Below, in pieces: positions 24,781 to 33,986 of a stretch of DNA of 36,240 bases. The translations under genes and the position numbers were made by a program. The stretch is from Roseobacter sp. (GTDB lineage: Bacteria > Pseudomonadota > Alphaproteobacteria > Rhodobacterales > Rhodobacteraceae). Location: NCBI GenBank assembly GCA_024636495.1, contig JAGXGZ010000039.1:1-36240 (forward strand), read 5' to 3'. A model generated the notes under the pieces. It was not told the DNA's origin. It saw only the letters and a list, made by a program, of their open reading frames with translations, and did no database searches. Position 1 is the first letter of the stretch, and every line of letters starts with the position of its first letter.

Positions 24781-26745
24781 TACGGCTGTGCGGCAGTTGA
24801 TAGGGGCACCAATCAACCCAACAAGTTTCTTGACCTGAAAAGTTCTGAAAGCAGCTTGCCGCGCTATTCTACCGGCGCGCGCGACGACTTGATGCAGATG
24901 CAATATTTGCGGGCGTTCGTTGAGCATTGGACGGATCCCGCGAATAATCCCATATCTTCGGCGTATGGTGGCCCGATGATCGACATGACCCGCGCGTTCG
25001 TGTGGGCATGGGATACCCGGCCCTATCCGTACTTTCCCAACAATCGTGGTTTGTGGAGTGATGGGCAAAACTATGCACGGGGCCATTGGCTGAACGGGCG
25101 TACATCCTCGCAACCCTTGTCGTCTGTAGTGGCTCAGATTTGCCGCCGTGCCGGACTTGAGGATTTTGATACCTCGCGGCTTTATGGATATGTGCGGGGC
25201 TATGGCATTGATCAGGTCAGTGATGCACGCGCCGCGTTGCAGCCGCTGATGTTGCGCTATGGCTTTGATGCTGTCGAGAGAGGGGGACAACTCAGGTTTG
25301 TTATGCGCGACGGGCGGGATGCAGTCCGCCTAGATCCAGCGGAATTGGCCGTAAGCGGTGACCTTGACGGCAGTCTTGAACAGAGCCGTGAAGCGCAGGC
25401 GGAAATCGCGGGACGTGTGAGGTTGCGGTTTGTTCAGGCTGACGGCAATTTTGATGCGATAGCAGAGGAGACGGTACTGGCCGATGATGCGACCCATTCG
25501 GTGTCTGCGTCAGAATTCAACATGGCCCTGACCCGTGCCGAGGGGCGTCAGGTGATCGAGCGTTGGCTGACCGAAGCACGGATATCGCGGGAAACCGTGC
25601 GTCTTGCACTGCCGCCCTCGATGCTCGCGGTGGGGGCCGGTGACGTGATCGAACTGCCCGCTGATGGGGCGGAGGGGGATGGCCTTTATCGCATTGACCG
25701 CGTCGAGCAGGGTGAATTGCAATTGATCGAGGCTGTGCGCATTGAACCAGAAGTCTATGGTCCAGCCCCGTTTGATGACGAACTGGTTGCGTTGAAGCCC
25801 TTTGCCGCCCCGGTTCCTGTCACAGCTCTATTGATGGACCTTCCGTTGCTGCGCGGCGATGAACTGCCGCACGCACCTTACCTGGCGACCACAGCACAGC
25901 CTTGGCCCGGCAGCGTTGCAGTCTATCAGTCAGGCAGCGATACAAACTATCAATTGAATAAAATCCTGCCGATCCGCGCGACCATGGGCGTGACCGAGAC
26001 TGAGATGACCGCCGCCAGAACGGCTGTATTGGATCGAGGGGCCGGATTGCAGGTTCGATTGACCAGCGGAGCACTTGAAAGCGTCGAACAGGCGAGCCTG
26101 CTTGGCGGCGCTAATCTGGCGGCCATCGGCGATGGGTCATCTGACAAGTGGGAAGTGTTCCAGTTTTGCACCGCTGATCTTGTGGCACCCAATACCTATT
26201 GGCTGACCAAGCGGCTGCGCGGGCAGGCCGGAACGGATGCGCTCAGCCCGCCCTCTTGGCCGGTCGGTTCGCAGTTTGTTTTGTTGAACAGCGTCCCTGC
26301 ACAATTGGCGCTCAGCCCAAATTTAAGGCGCATCTTGCAACATTACCGCATCGGACCGGCGCAGCGGTCTTATGATGATCCATCCTACATCCACCTGACC
26401 GGCGCATTTGATGGCAATGGATTGCGCCCCTTCAGCCCATGCCATCTGAAAGCGCTTTCGGTACAAGATGGCATCAATGTGAGTTGGATCAGGCGTACCC
26501 GCATCAACGGCGACGATTGGGCTGGCTTTGAAGTGCCTCTGGGCGAAGAATCGGAGCAATATTTGGTGCGCGTTTTGCGAGACGGCCAAGTGATACGTGA
26601 AGTCCGCACAACCTCGGCGACATGGCAGTATGATCAAAACATGCGCGCACAAGACGGCATAAGTGGTCCGTTCACGGTATCGGTTGCCCAAATATCAACG
26701 AGTTACGGGCCAGGTCCGGCGGCCCATGTGATGATCAAAGCATAG
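24781..26745 (+). CDS. C-terminal fragment of gp15, downstream of the in-frame stop
   Basis: Same frame as the N-terminal fragment, open for 654 codons to the TAG at 26743-26745. It contains the end of the TIM-barrel-like domain, the phage-tail domain (LPRYSTGARDDLMQMQYLRAF onward) and a C-terminal region rich in beta strands (VSWIRRTRINGDDWAGFEVPLGEE). The earliest alternative starts are TTG 24856 and ATG 24892. Neither has a ribosome site, so it is unlikely to be made in quantity without readthrough or restart. Confidence 0.7.
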   Translation, partial: YGCAAVDRGTNQPNKFLDLKSSESSLPRYSTGARDDLMQMQYLRAFVEHWTDPANNPISSAYGGPMIDMTRAFVWAWDTRPYPYFPNNRGLWSDGQNYARGHWLNGRTSSQPLSSVVAQICRRAGLEDFDTSRLYGYVRGYGIDQVSDARAALQPLMLRYGFDAVERGGQLRFVMRDGRDAVRLDPAELAVSGDLDGSLEQSREAQAEIAGRVRLRFVQADGNFDAIAEETVLADDATHSVSASEFNMALTRAEGRQVIERWLTEARISRETVRLALPPSMLAVGAGDVIELPADGAEGDGLYRIDRVEQGELQLIEAVRIEPEVYGPAPFDDELVALKPFAAPVPVTALLMDLPLLRGDELPHAPYLATTAQPWPGSVAVYQSGSDTNYQLNKILPIRATMGVTETEMTAARTAVLDRGAGLQVRLTSGALESVEQASLLGGANLAAIGDGSSDKWEVFQFCTADLVAPNTYWLTKRLRGQAGTDALSPPSWPVGSQFVLLNSVPAQLALSPNLRRILQHYRIGPAQRSYDDPSYIHLTGAFDGNGLRPFSPCHLKALSVQDGINVSWIRRTRINGDDWAGFEVPLGEESEQYLVRVLRDGQVIREVRTTSATWQYDQNMRAQDGISGPFTVSVAQISTSYGPGPAAHVMIKA

Positions 26746-26796
26746 GGCGATTTGAAGGGATGCGCAAAATTGATACTGCCAATTCGGGCTTAGGGT

Positions 26797-26824
26797 TTGG
26801 CACTTGCCGCGAAATTACTATATT
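26797..26824 (+). promoter_or_regulatory. Candidate sigma70-type promoter of cysE
   Basis: TTGGCA (26797-26802) and TATATT (26819-26824) are spaced by 16 bases, 24 bases before the cysE start. It lies in the short gap after gp15, so cysE is not dependent on the GTA operon. Confidence 0.6.
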
Positions 26825-26848
26825 GAAATCTCAAAGAAGGATTTTATC

Positions 26849-27661
26849 ATGGCAGAGCCTCGCAGAAATATCGCCTCCGTTGATCCGGTCTGGGACCAGA
26901 TTTTGTCAGAAGCCCAGCAAGCAGTTCATGACGAGCCGCTGATGGGCGGATTTATTCACGCCTGTATTCTGCATCATAAATCCATCGAAAAGGCATTGTC
27001 ATACCGTATCGCGGCTAAACTGGCCTCGAACGAAATGTCGATGATGGTTGTGCGCGAGATGGTGCAAGAGGCCTATGCAAATGATCCCGAGCTGATCAAG
27101 GCCGCCCGTGCCGATCTGGTCGCGATCTATGAACGTGACCCGGCCTGCCATCGGTTGTTGCAGCCGATCTTGTTTTTCAAAGGCTATCAGGCCGTTCAGG
27201 CCTACCGTGTGGGGCATCATCTTTGGGTAAAGGGGCAACGCGATCTGGCTTATTTTGTGCAGATGCGGGTCAGCGAAATTTTCGGCGTCGACATCCATCC
27301 GGCGGCAAGAATTGGCAAAGGCATTATGATTGACCATGCCCATTCTGTGGTGATCGGTGAAACGGCGGTGGTTGGCGATAACGTGTCGATGCTGCATTCG
27401 GTGACCCTTGGTGGGACGGGCAAGGAAGAGCAGGATCGCCATCCCAAAATTGGGGACGGTGTCCTGATCGGGGCAGGGGCAAAGGTGCTTGGCAACATCA
27501 CAGTCGGCCATTGCAGCCGAATTGCTGCGGGGTCTGTCGTGCTGGAATCAGTTCCGCCATGCAAGACCGTTGCGGGCATTCCTGCACGTGTCGTAGGCGA
27601 GGCGGGATGTGAGCAACCTTCTGTCTTGATGGATCACATGATCGGACCGCAGGCCAGCTGA
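26849..27661 (+). CDS. cysE: Serine O-acetyltransferase
   Basis: It makes O-acetylserine from serine and acetyl-CoA, the first step of cysteine synthesis. The 270-residue protein has the N-terminal helical SAT domain (VWDQILSEAQQAVHDEPLMGGFIHACIL) and the left-handed beta-helix of hexapeptide repeats from about 145. The catalytic pair corresponds to Asp148 and His163 (GVDIHPAARIGKGIMIDHAH), with the same 15-residue spacing as in E. coli. The C-terminal tail is long enough for cysteine feedback inhibition. The ATG at 26849 has AGAAGGA seven bases upstream. The frame extends to 26804 but would run through the promoter. Confidence 0.96.
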   Translation: MAEPRRNIASVDPVWDQILSEAQQAVHDEPLMGGFIHACILHHKSIEKALSYRIAAKLASNEMSMMVVREMVQEAYANDPELIKAARADLVAIYERDPACHRLLQPILFFKGYQAVQAYRVGHHLWVKGQRDLAYFVQMRVSEIFGVDIHPAARIGKGIMIDHAHSVVIGETAVVGDNVSMLHSVTLGGTGKEEQDRHPKIGDGVLIGAGAKVLGNITVGHCSRIAAGSVVLESVPPCKTVAGIPARVVGEAGCEQPSVLMDHMIGPQAS

Positions 27662-27691
27662 GGGTCTTCCCGAAAGAGTTGGTGTAACGGA

Positions 27692-27728
27692 AAAGCCGGG
27701 ATCTATTGATCCCGGCTTTGTTTTATTT
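27692..27728 (+). terminator. Intrinsic terminator after cysE
   Basis: The stem AAAGCCGGGATC / GATCCCGGCTTT with a TATT loop (27692-27719) is followed by GTTTTATTTT. It lies 30 bases after the cysE stop. Confidence 0.92.
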
Positions 27729-27790
27729 TCAGGATGGGGGGCTGTCTGCCCCCCAAACCCCCTGAGGATTTATCTCCATTTGGAAACAGC

Positions 27791-29134
27791 TCAGGCCAGC
27801 ATGGTCAGTGGGTTTTCCAGATTATCCTTGATCGCCGTCAAAAGCTGCGCGCCCAAAGCACCATCAATGACGCGGTGATCGACGGACAAGGTCACAGACA
27901 TCACGGTAGCCACGGCAAGTTCACCGTCCTTGCCCACGACCGGTTTTTTCACACCAGCGCCAACAGCAAGGATCGCGCCATGTGGCGGGTTGATGACCGC
28001 GTCAAAGTTATCAATGCCGAACATCCCAAGGTTTGAGATTGCAAAGCTGCCACCTTGATATTCATGCGGCGCCAGTTTGCGGTCACGTGCACGGGCGGCA
28101 AGATCCTTCATCTCGGCAGACAAGGCCGACAGTGACTTGTTTTCCGAGTCCTTGAGCACAGGCGTGAACAATCCGCCGTCGATTGCCACAGCAACGGCCA
28201 CATCCGACGGCTTGAGTTTCAGGATGCGGTCGCCAGCCCAGACAGCATTTGCGTCCGGAACGGTTTGCAGGGCCAAGGCGCAGGCTTTGATAATGAAGTC
28301 GTTGACCGACAGCTTGACACCACGCGCCTCAAGTTGCTTGTTCAAATCTGCACGGAAGGCCATCAGCGCATCAAGCTGGATGTCGCGACGCAAGTAAAAG
28401 TGCGGTATCGATTGTTTGGCCTCGGTAAGCCGCGCAGCAATGGTCTTGCGCATGCCGTTGAGGGTGATCTCTTCGTACTCACGCCCCTCGTACATTTTCA
28501 TGACCGCGTCAGCAGAAGGCCCGCTTGCCATTGCAGCTGGTTTGGCAGCGTCGGTTTTTGCGGGGCTGCCGGAGCTTTCTGCTTTGCTTGCAGACGCACT
28601 GGAGACTTTAGCGCTTTCAACGTCTGCCTTAACGATCCGACCATGTGGGCCAGACCCTTTGACCTGCGACAGATCGAGACCTTTGTCCGCCGCGATCCGC
28701 CGTGCAAGTGGCGAGGCGAAGATACGTTTACCATCACTGTCTTGGGGGGCAGCAGGCGCCGCTGTCGCGTCAGTCTCGCCACGACCGTAGCCTGCGGCAG
28801 GTGCAGTTTTATCAGACGCTTCGGCAGGAGCAGCACCAGAGGACACATCCGCCTTAGGCGCAGACGCCGCACCGATGTCATCGGCACTTTCGCCGTCTTC
28901 CAGCAAAACCGCGATTGGCGTGTTCACTTTCACGCCTTCGGTGCCATCCGCGATCAAAATCTTTCCGATCACACCTTCGTCGGTGGCCTCGAACTCCATC
29001 GTCGCCTTGTCGGTTTCGATCTCGCACATGATGTCGCCTGACGACACTGTGTCGCCTTCTTTGACAAGCCATTTGGCCAATGTGCCTTCTTCCATCGTTG
29101 GGCTGAGGGCGGGCATGAGGATTTCTATAGGCAT
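27791..29134 (-). CDS. pdhC: Pyruvate dehydrogenase E2, dihydrolipoamide acetyltransferase
   Basis: The core of the pyruvate dehydrogenase complex; it transfers the acetyl group from lipoyl-lysine to CoA. The 447-residue protein has one lipoyl domain (1-80; Lys43 in [13 protein letters not shown]), a Pro/Ala linker, a peripheral subunit-binding domain (about 136-171, [24 protein letters not shown]), a second linker, and the catalytic domain from about 215 with the active-site DHRVIDG (His420, Asp424). Last gene of pdhA-pdhB-pdhC, it begins 12 bases after pdhB. Part of its lipoyl coding DNA is nearly identical to that of pdhB. Confidence 0.96.
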   Translation of the reverse strand: MPIEILMPALSPTMEEGTLAKWLVKEGDTVSSGDIMCEIETDKATMEFEATDEGVIGKILIADGTEGVKVNTPIAVLLEDGESADDIGAASAPKADVSSGAAPAEASDKTAPAAGYGRGETDATAAPAAPQDSDGKRIFASPLARRIAADKGLDLSQVKGSGPHGRIVKADVESAKVSSASASKAESSGSPAKTDAAKPAAMASGPSADAVMKMYEGREYEEITLNGMRKTIAARLTEAKQSIPHFYLRRDIQLDALMAFRADLNKQLEARGVKLSVNDFIIKACALALQTVPDANAVWAGDRILKLKPSDVAVAVAIDGGLFTPVLKDSENKSLSALSAEMKDLAARARDRKLAPHEYQGGSFAISNLGMFGIDNFDAVINPPHGAILAVGAGVKKPVVGKDGELAVATVMSVTLSVDHRVIDGALGAQLLTAIKDNLENPLTMLA

Positions 29135-29146
29135 GTCGTCCGCTCC

Positions 29147-30520
29147 TTATTTATAGGTGACTTTTTTGACGGCTGCGATCACATCGTCGGTGGTCAGCAG
29201 CGCCAGTTTTTCAAGGTTCGCCGCATAGGGCATGGGCACGTCCTTGCCGGTGCAATTGATCACTGGCGCATCAAGATAATCAAACGCTTCTTGCATGATC
29301 ACGCTCGAAATGTAGTTGCCAACCGACCCTTGTGGCCAGCCTTCTTCGACGGTCACGCAGCGGTTGGTTTTCATCACCGACTTGATGATGCTGGCGGTGT
29401 CCATCGGCCGCAAAGTCCGCAAATCAAGGACTTCGGCCTCAATACCGTCGGCAGCCAGTTTCTCGGCGGCTTCAAGGGCATAGGTCATGCCGATGCCAAA
29501 GCTGACGATGGTGACATCGCTGCCTTCGCGCCAGATGCGGGCCTTGCCGAACGGCACGGTGTAATCGTCGACATCCGGAACATCAAACGACTTGCCGTAC
29601 ATGATCTCGTTCTCAAGGAACACAACGGGGTTAGGATCGCGGATCGCGGATTTCATCAGGCCTTTGGCGTCAGAGGCGGAGTAGGGCATCGCGACTTTGA
29701 GGCCCGGAATTTGCATGTACCATGCCGCGTAATCCTGACTGTGTTGTGCGCCAACACGCGCCGCAGCACCGTTGGGGCCACGAAACACCATGGGTGCACC
29801 CATCTGACCACCGGACATATACAGCGTCTTGGCGGCCGAGTTCAGGATGTGGTCAATCGCCTGCATGGCAAAGTTCCACGTCATGAATTCCACGATGGGG
29901 CGCAAGCCGCCGAACGCAGCACCCACACCGATCCCTGCAAAGCCGTGTTCGGTGATCGGTGTGTCAATAACGCGCTTTGAACCGAATTCGTCCAGCAACC
30001 CTTGGGAAATCTTGTAAGCGCCTTGGTATTCAGCGACTTCTTCGCCCATCAGAAACACGTTTTCGTCCCGGCGCATTTCCTCGGCCATGGCGTCACGCAA
30101 TGCTTCGCGCACGGTCTGCTTTTTCAGCTTGGTGCCTTCGGGCCAATCTGGCGTCATGTCTGTCTCGGGGGCCGCTGGCGCTTTGGCCTCTGCGGGTTTG
30201 CTGTCTGCCGTGGCCGCAGGGGCAGGGGCCTCAGCTGGCGCATCAGACGATACGTTCTGGGCGGCAGAGGCATCTTCGCCTTCTTCCAGCAGCACGGCAA
30301 TCGCGGTATTGACCTTGACGCCTTCTGTGCCTTCCTGAATCAGAATTTTGCCGATCACACCTTCGTCGGTGGCCTCGAACTCCATCGTGGCCTTGTCGGT
30401 TTCGATCTCGCACATGATATCACCAGAGGACACGGTATCGCCCTCTTTGACCAGCCATTTGGCCAGTGTGCCTTCTTCCATGGTCGGGCTTAGGGCGGGC
30501 ATAAGAATTTCAGTTGCCAT
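29147..30520 (-). CDS. pdhB: Pyruvate dehydrogenase E1 beta with N-terminal lipoyl domain
   Basis: The beta subunit of the thiamine-dependent E1. The 457-residue length exceeds that of an ordinary E1-beta (about 330) because residues 1-80 form a full lipoyl domain (Lys43), followed by an Ala/Pro/Glu linker to about 118. The transketolase-like part starts at about 130 ([35 protein letters not shown]) and ends with the C-terminal transketolase domain. Such lipoyl-E1-beta fusions are known in alphaproteobacteria. It lies three bases after pdhA, so it is cotranscribed. Confidence 0.96.
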   Translation of the reverse strand: MATEILMPALSPTMEEGTLAKWLVKEGDTVSSGDIMCEIETDKATMEFEATDEGVIGKILIQEGTEGVKVNTAIAVLLEEGEDASAAQNVSSDAPAEAPAPAATADSKPAEAKAPAAPETDMTPDWPEGTKLKKQTVREALRDAMAEEMRRDENVFLMGEEVAEYQGAYKISQGLLDEFGSKRVIDTPITEHGFAGIGVGAAFGGLRPIVEFMTWNFAMQAIDHILNSAAKTLYMSGGQMGAPMVFRGPNGAAARVGAQHSQDYAAWYMQIPGLKVAMPYSASDAKGLMKSAIRDPNPVVFLENEIMYGKSFDVPDVDDYTVPFGKARIWREGSDVTIVSFGIGMTYALEAAEKLAADGIEAEVLDLRTLRPMDTASIIKSVMKTNRCVTVEEGWPQGSVGNYISSVIMQEAFDYLDAPVINCTGKDVPMPYAANLEKLALLTTDDVIAAVKKVTYK

Positions 30521-30523
30521 GGG

Positions 30524-31534
30524 TTAAGCCTCCTGTGGAACTTCGGTTGCGTAGATATCAGTCCAAAGCTCTTCCGGGGCGGGCTCGGGGCTGGTCTTGG
30601 CGAATTCGGCGCTGTCGTTGACGACTTTCTTGATCTCTTTATCGATCGTTTTCAAATCGTCTTCGGTTGCGTATTTATTCTCAAGCAGGATGTTGCGGAC
30701 CTGTTCAATCGGGTCACGCTCGTCACGCATCTTCTGGACTTCCTCGCGGGTGCGGTATTTCGCAGGGTCCGACATGGAATGGCCGCGGTAGCGGTATGTC
30801 TTGATCTCAAGAATATAGGGGCCATCACCGCTGCGTGCGTGTTTCACAGCGCGTTCGCCTGCGTCCTTGACGGCCAGCACATCCATCCCATCAACCGCTT
30901 CGCCCGGAATGCCGAACGCCTTGCCGCGTTCCCAGATTTCCGCGCTCGAGGTCGAGCGTTGCTGCGAAGTGCCCATGGCATACTGGTTGTTTTCGATCAC
31001 GAAGATCACCGGCAGCTTCCAAAGAGCGGCCATGTTGAACGTCTCGTAGACCTGACCCTGGTTTGCAGCACCGTCGCCAAAATAGGTAAAGGTGACGTTG
31101 TCATTGCCCTTGTACTTGTCAGCAAAGGCGACACCTGCGCCCAACGGCACGTTCGCACCCACAATACCGTGGCCACCGTAAAACTTTTTCTCTTTCGAGA
31201 ACATGTGCATGGAGCCACCCTTGCCGCGCGAATACCCGCCTTCGCGGCCCGTCAATTCGGCCATAACGCCGTCAGGGTTCATGCCGCAAGCCAGCATATG
31301 GCCGTGATCGCGGTAGGTGGTGATGCGGCTGTCGCCCTCTTTGGCGGTGGCCTCAAGGCCGACAACAACGGCTTCCTGACCGATATAGAGGTGGCAAAAA
31401 CCGCCGATCAGACCCATGCCATAAAGCTGGCCCGCCTTTTCCTCGAACCGCCGGATCAGCAGCATGTCCTTGTAATAGGCCTTCAGCTCTTCAGCACTGG
31501 CGTTTGTTTTCTTGGTCGGTTTTTTGGTAGCCAT
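30524..31534 (-). CDS. pdhA: Pyruvate dehydrogenase E1 alpha
   Basis: The E1 alpha subunit decarboxylates pyruvate with thiamine diphosphate. The 336-residue protein carries the cofactor motif GDGAANQGQVYETFNMA (153 onward) ending in IENNQYAMGT, plus GGFCHLYIGQEA near 44 and YRYRGHSMSDPAKYRTREE near the C-terminus. The ATG at 31534 has GGAGG nine bases upstream on the minus strand. An upstream reading to 31573 has no ribosome site and enters the palindrome region. It is the first gene of the operon. Confidence 0.96.
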   Translation of the reverse strand: MATKKPTKKTNASAEELKAYYKDMLLIRRFEEKAGQLYGMGLIGGFCHLYIGQEAVVVGLEATAKEGDSRITTYRDHGHMLACGMNPDGVMAELTGREGGYSRGKGGSMHMFSKEKKFYGGHGIVGANVPLGAGVAFADKYKGNDNVTFTYFGDGAANQGQVYETFNMAALWKLPVIFVIENNQYAMGTSQQRSTSSAEIWERGKAFGIPGEAVDGMDVLAVKDAGERAVKHARSGDGPYILEIKTYRYRGHSMSDPAKYRTREEVQKMRDERDPIEQVRNILLENKYATEDDLKTIDKEIKKVVNDSAEFAKTSPEPAPEELWTDIYATEVPQEA

Positions 31535-31574
31535 GAGGCAAATCCTCCGTACAGTTATCCCGCGCATGCGCAAT

Positions 31575-31594
31575 ATAGTTTAGCATTAAACTAT
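31575..31594. promoter_or_regulatory. Perfect 20-bp inverted repeat upstream of pdhA
   Basis: Arms ATAGTTTA and TAAACTAT are separated by GCAT, 41-60 bases before the pdhA start. The symmetric AT-rich site fits an operator for a dimeric regulator. The arms are too AT-rich to be a terminator. The factor is unknown. Confidence 0.5.
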
Positions 31595-31703
31595 CTCATA
31601 TCGGATTCTACCTATGAAGGCGAGAGGCTTTTGCCCTTATGCCGAGAACGGCAATAAAATGGCCCGTAAACTTGCCAAGATATTTGCCGAATGCCGCAAA
31701 GCG

Positions 31704-32003
31704 TTAACGAATGACGATCTCGTCTGTGCGGATCATGCCCAGAACCTTGCGGGTCTGTTCGTCCAGCAAATCAAGATCAAGGTAATCATCGGACAGGCGT
31801 GCCGTCAAGTTTTCCATCCGGGCCACGTCGCTTTGCACCTGAACCAGTTGCAGCCTGAGGTCTTGCGCCTCGGCCACAATCTCGGCGCGGCGAAACAGGC
31901 CGAAATTACCCTGAATCGCGGCAAATGCAAAATACAGTGCAAGGCCAAAGGCGATAGAAAAAAACAAAAGGGTGCCGAAAGCGGGCTGGCTGCTGCGGTT
32001 CAT
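31704..32003 (-). CDS. Septum formation initiator, FtsB/DivIC-like
   Basis: A 99-residue single-pass membrane protein. The membrane segment is at about 9-30 (FGTLLFFSIAFGLALYFAFAA). A coiled-coil stretch at about 40-70 follows (EIVAEAQDLRLQLVQVQSDVARMENL). The C-terminal DYLDLDLLDEQTRKVLGMIRTDEIVI is typical of alphaproteobacterial members, where it links the divisome FtsL/FtsQ proteins. It lies between pgk and pdhA on the same strand. A bulged hairpin at 32061-32080 sits in the 152-base gap after pgk. I see no clear promoter there. Confidence 0.88.
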   Translation of the reverse strand: MNRSSQPAFGTLLFFSIAFGLALYFAFAAIQGNFGLFRRAEIVAEAQDLRLQLVQVQSDVARMENLTARLSDDYLDLDLLDEQTRKVLGMIRTDEIVIR

Positions 32004-32155
32004 CTGGTCTGCCTCATACCGTCTCTTGGTGGACGTTCTGGGACTATGGCACAGGTGATTCGCAAAGGGAATCCCTTGCGTTCAAGTTAACGAAATTTTG
32101 CCCGCAAATTCGCAGAATTCAGATGGGTTCTAACCGTTTCCGTGCAGGAAAACGC

Positions 32156-33349
32156 CTAGCCTCCAAGCGCTGCAACACCGGGGAGGGTTTTACCCTCCAT
32201 CCACTCCAAAAACGCGCCGCCTGCGGTGGAAATATAGGTGAAATCATCTGCCACACCGGCCTTGTTCAAAGCCGACACCGTGTCGCCGCCGCCTGCTACA
32301 GATATCAGCGTAGCTTCGCGGGTCAAACGCGCCGCTGCCTGTGCCGCCGCGACCGTCGCAGTGTCAAAGGGGGCAATCTCGAACGCGCCCAGGGGGCCGT
32401 TCCAGATCAGGGTTTTCAACCCCGCAAAAGCATCCTCCAGCAAGGTGACCGTCAATGGTCCTGCGTCCAGGACCATCTGGTCGTCGTCCAACACGGTTTT
32501 GGCACCAAGCTCGACAATCTCATGTTCTGCTCCGGCTGCAAATTCGCGTGCAACCAATCCGTCGACAGGCAACAACACCCGGCACCCGGCTTGATCCGCT
32601 TGTTTCATGATGTCCTTGGCAGTCTCAAAGAAATCAGGCTCTGACAGGGACTTGCCCAATTGGGCACCCATCGCCCCCAGAAACGTATTTGCCATACCAC
32701 CCCCAATCACCAGCAGGTCCAGACGGTTCACAAGGTTCTCAAGCAACTCGATCTTGGTCGACACCTTTGCCCCGCCGACCACCGCACCAACCGGGCGTTC
32801 GGGCTTGGCCAACGCTGCCTCAAGCGCGCTCAGCTCGGCTTCCATCAAGCGCCCGGCGCAACACGGCAGCAGCCGCGCCAAGGCTTCGGTGGATGCATGC
32901 GCGCGGTGGGCGGCTGAAAAGGCGTCGTTGCAATACACATCGCCCAAGGCGGAAAGGCGGCGTGCAAATTCGGGATCATTGGCGGTCTCACCGGGATAGA
33001 AACGGATGTTTTCCAGCAACACCACATCAGCGGCAGCGATTTCATCGGTCCCGTTTTCGGCGGCCTCAAGCGTTTCGGCCAGCACAACCTTGCGGCCAAG
33101 TGCGGCTTCCAACGCAGGTTTCACGACCAGCAAACTTAGATCCTGCACGCGTTTGCCCTTGGGGCGGCCAAAATGCGCCAGCAAGATCGGCTTGCCGCCT
33201 TTGTCCAGAATATCGTGCAGCGTCGGTACAATGCGCTGGATTCGCGTATCATCGGTCACGCGCCCGTTTTCAACGGGGACGTTGATATCGACCCGTACCA
33301 GAACCCGCTTGCCGCGCAAATCCATGTCGTCCAGTGTTTTCCAGCTCAT
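32156..33349 (-). CDS. pgk: Phosphoglycerate kinase
   Basis: It interconverts 1,3-bisphosphoglycerate and ADP with 3-phosphoglycerate and ATP. The 397-residue protein has the substrate-binding VRVDINVP near 18-25, [18 protein letters not shown] and the nucleotide loop [10 protein letters not shown] near the C-terminus. The ATG at 33349 ([15 protein letters not shown]) is chosen because GGGGA precedes it. An in-frame TTG at 33361 covers that site. It is divergent from ppiB, with 130 bases between. Confidence 0.97.
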   Translation of the reverse strand: MSWKTLDDMDLRGKRVLVRVDINVPVENGRVTDDTRIQRIVPTLHDILDKGGKPILLAHFGRPKGKRVQDLSLLVVKPALEAALGRKVVLAETLEAAENGTDEIAAADVVLLENIRFYPGETANDPEFARRLSALGDVYCNDAFSAAHRAHASTEALARLLPCCAGRLMEAELSALEAALAKPERPVGAVVGGAKVSTKIELLENLVNRLDLLVIGGGMANTFLGAMGAQLGKSLSEPDFFETAKDIMKQADQAGCRVLLPVDGLVAREFAAGAEHEIVELGAKTVLDDDQMVLDAGPLTVTLLEDAFAGLKTLIWNGPLGAFEIAPFDTATVAAAQAAARLTREATLISVAGGGDTVSALNKAGVADDFTYISTAGGAFLEWMEGKTLPGVAALGG

Positions 33350-33479
33350 TTTTATCCCCAATCCAAGTCGCAGTTGCCGTGTGTTTTGCCGTTATCGCGC
33401 GCGGGGTCAATGCACCTGCTTGGCAATCGGCCCAACTCGCCTTAGGTAACTGCAAGCAATTTATGAATAGGAGAGCGGC

Positions 33480-33986
33480 ATGGCCGAGATCAAAGACCCA
33501 GAAAACACGATCCTGATGGAACTTAAAGGTGGCATGGTAACCATCCAGTTGCTGCCCGACCTGGCACCCAAGCATGTCGAGCGTATGAAAGAATTGGCCC
33601 GCGCGGGCAAATATGACAACGTCGCCTTTCACCGTGTGATCGAAGGTTTCATGGCGCAGACCGGCGATGTGGCCAATGGCAACATGGAAGATAACTTTAA
33701 CCTGCGCGCCGCAGGAACCGGCGCTTCCGACCTGCCAAACGTGCCTGCCGAATTCTCCAAAGTGCCCCATGCACGCGGCAGCATCGGTGCTGCACGCTCT
33801 GCCAATCCTGACAGCGCCAACAGCCAGTTTTTCATCAACTTCAAAGACAATGACTTTTTGAACGGTCAATACACCGTTTACGGTCAGGTCATTTCGGGGA
33901 TGGAACATGTCGATGCGCTCACACGGGGCGAGCCGCCAGCGAGCCCTGACCGCATGATCAGCGTCAAGGTTGCCGCAGATGCGTAA
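33480..33986 (+). CDS. ppiB: Cytoplasmic peptidyl-prolyl isomerase (cyclophilin)
   Basis: A 168-residue cyclophilin without a signal peptide. Core motifs are FHRVIEGFMAQTGDV (about 44-58) and ARSANPDSANSQFFINF (about 102-118). GGAG sits just upstream of the ATG. It overlaps the exported cyclophilin that follows by eight bases, so the two are likely cotranscribed. Confidence 0.95.
   Translation: MAEIKDPENTILMELKGGMVTIQLLPDLAPKHVERMKELARAGKYDNVAFHRVIEGFMAQTGDVANGNMEDNFNLRAAGTGASDLPNVPAEFSKVPHARGSIGAARSANPDSANSQFFINFKDNDFLNGQYTVYGQVISGMEHVDALTRGEPPASPDRMISVKVAADA

Larger units (their letters stand above)
22816..26745 (+). pseudogene. GTA tail-tip megatron protein gp15, interrupted by one in-frame TAA
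   Basis: Read across the stop, the gene encodes about 1,309 residues, the size of RcGTA orfg15 (host specificity/megatron). It has an N-terminal membrane-like Gly/Ala segment and tail-tip domain, a TIM-barrel-like domain (GTA_TIM) at about 430-740, and a C-terminal phage-tail domain. Codon 655 is TAA (24778-24780). Upstream it reads PSSKPIWFT and downstream, in the same frame, YGCAAVDRGTNQPNKFLD, so no base has been gained or lost. A Glu codon one substitution away (GAA to TAA) would restore the gene. The ATG at 22816 has GGAGG seven bases upstream; TTG 22813 is an alternative. No other damage is visible, so the lesion is recent, an assembly error, or read through. Confidence 0.85.

Noticed and set aside
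24579..24838. Frameshift as the cause of the gp15 split
   Set aside because: The two halves are in one frame and the protein pattern continues without a gap on both sides of the TAA, so a nonsense change explains it.
30779..31657. 292-codon plus-strand open frame opposite pdhA
   Set aside because: Antisense shadow of E1 alpha.
32061..32080. Bulged hairpin between pgk and ftsB as the pgk terminator
   Set aside because: No T-run on the minus strand; the evidence is too weak to call a terminator.
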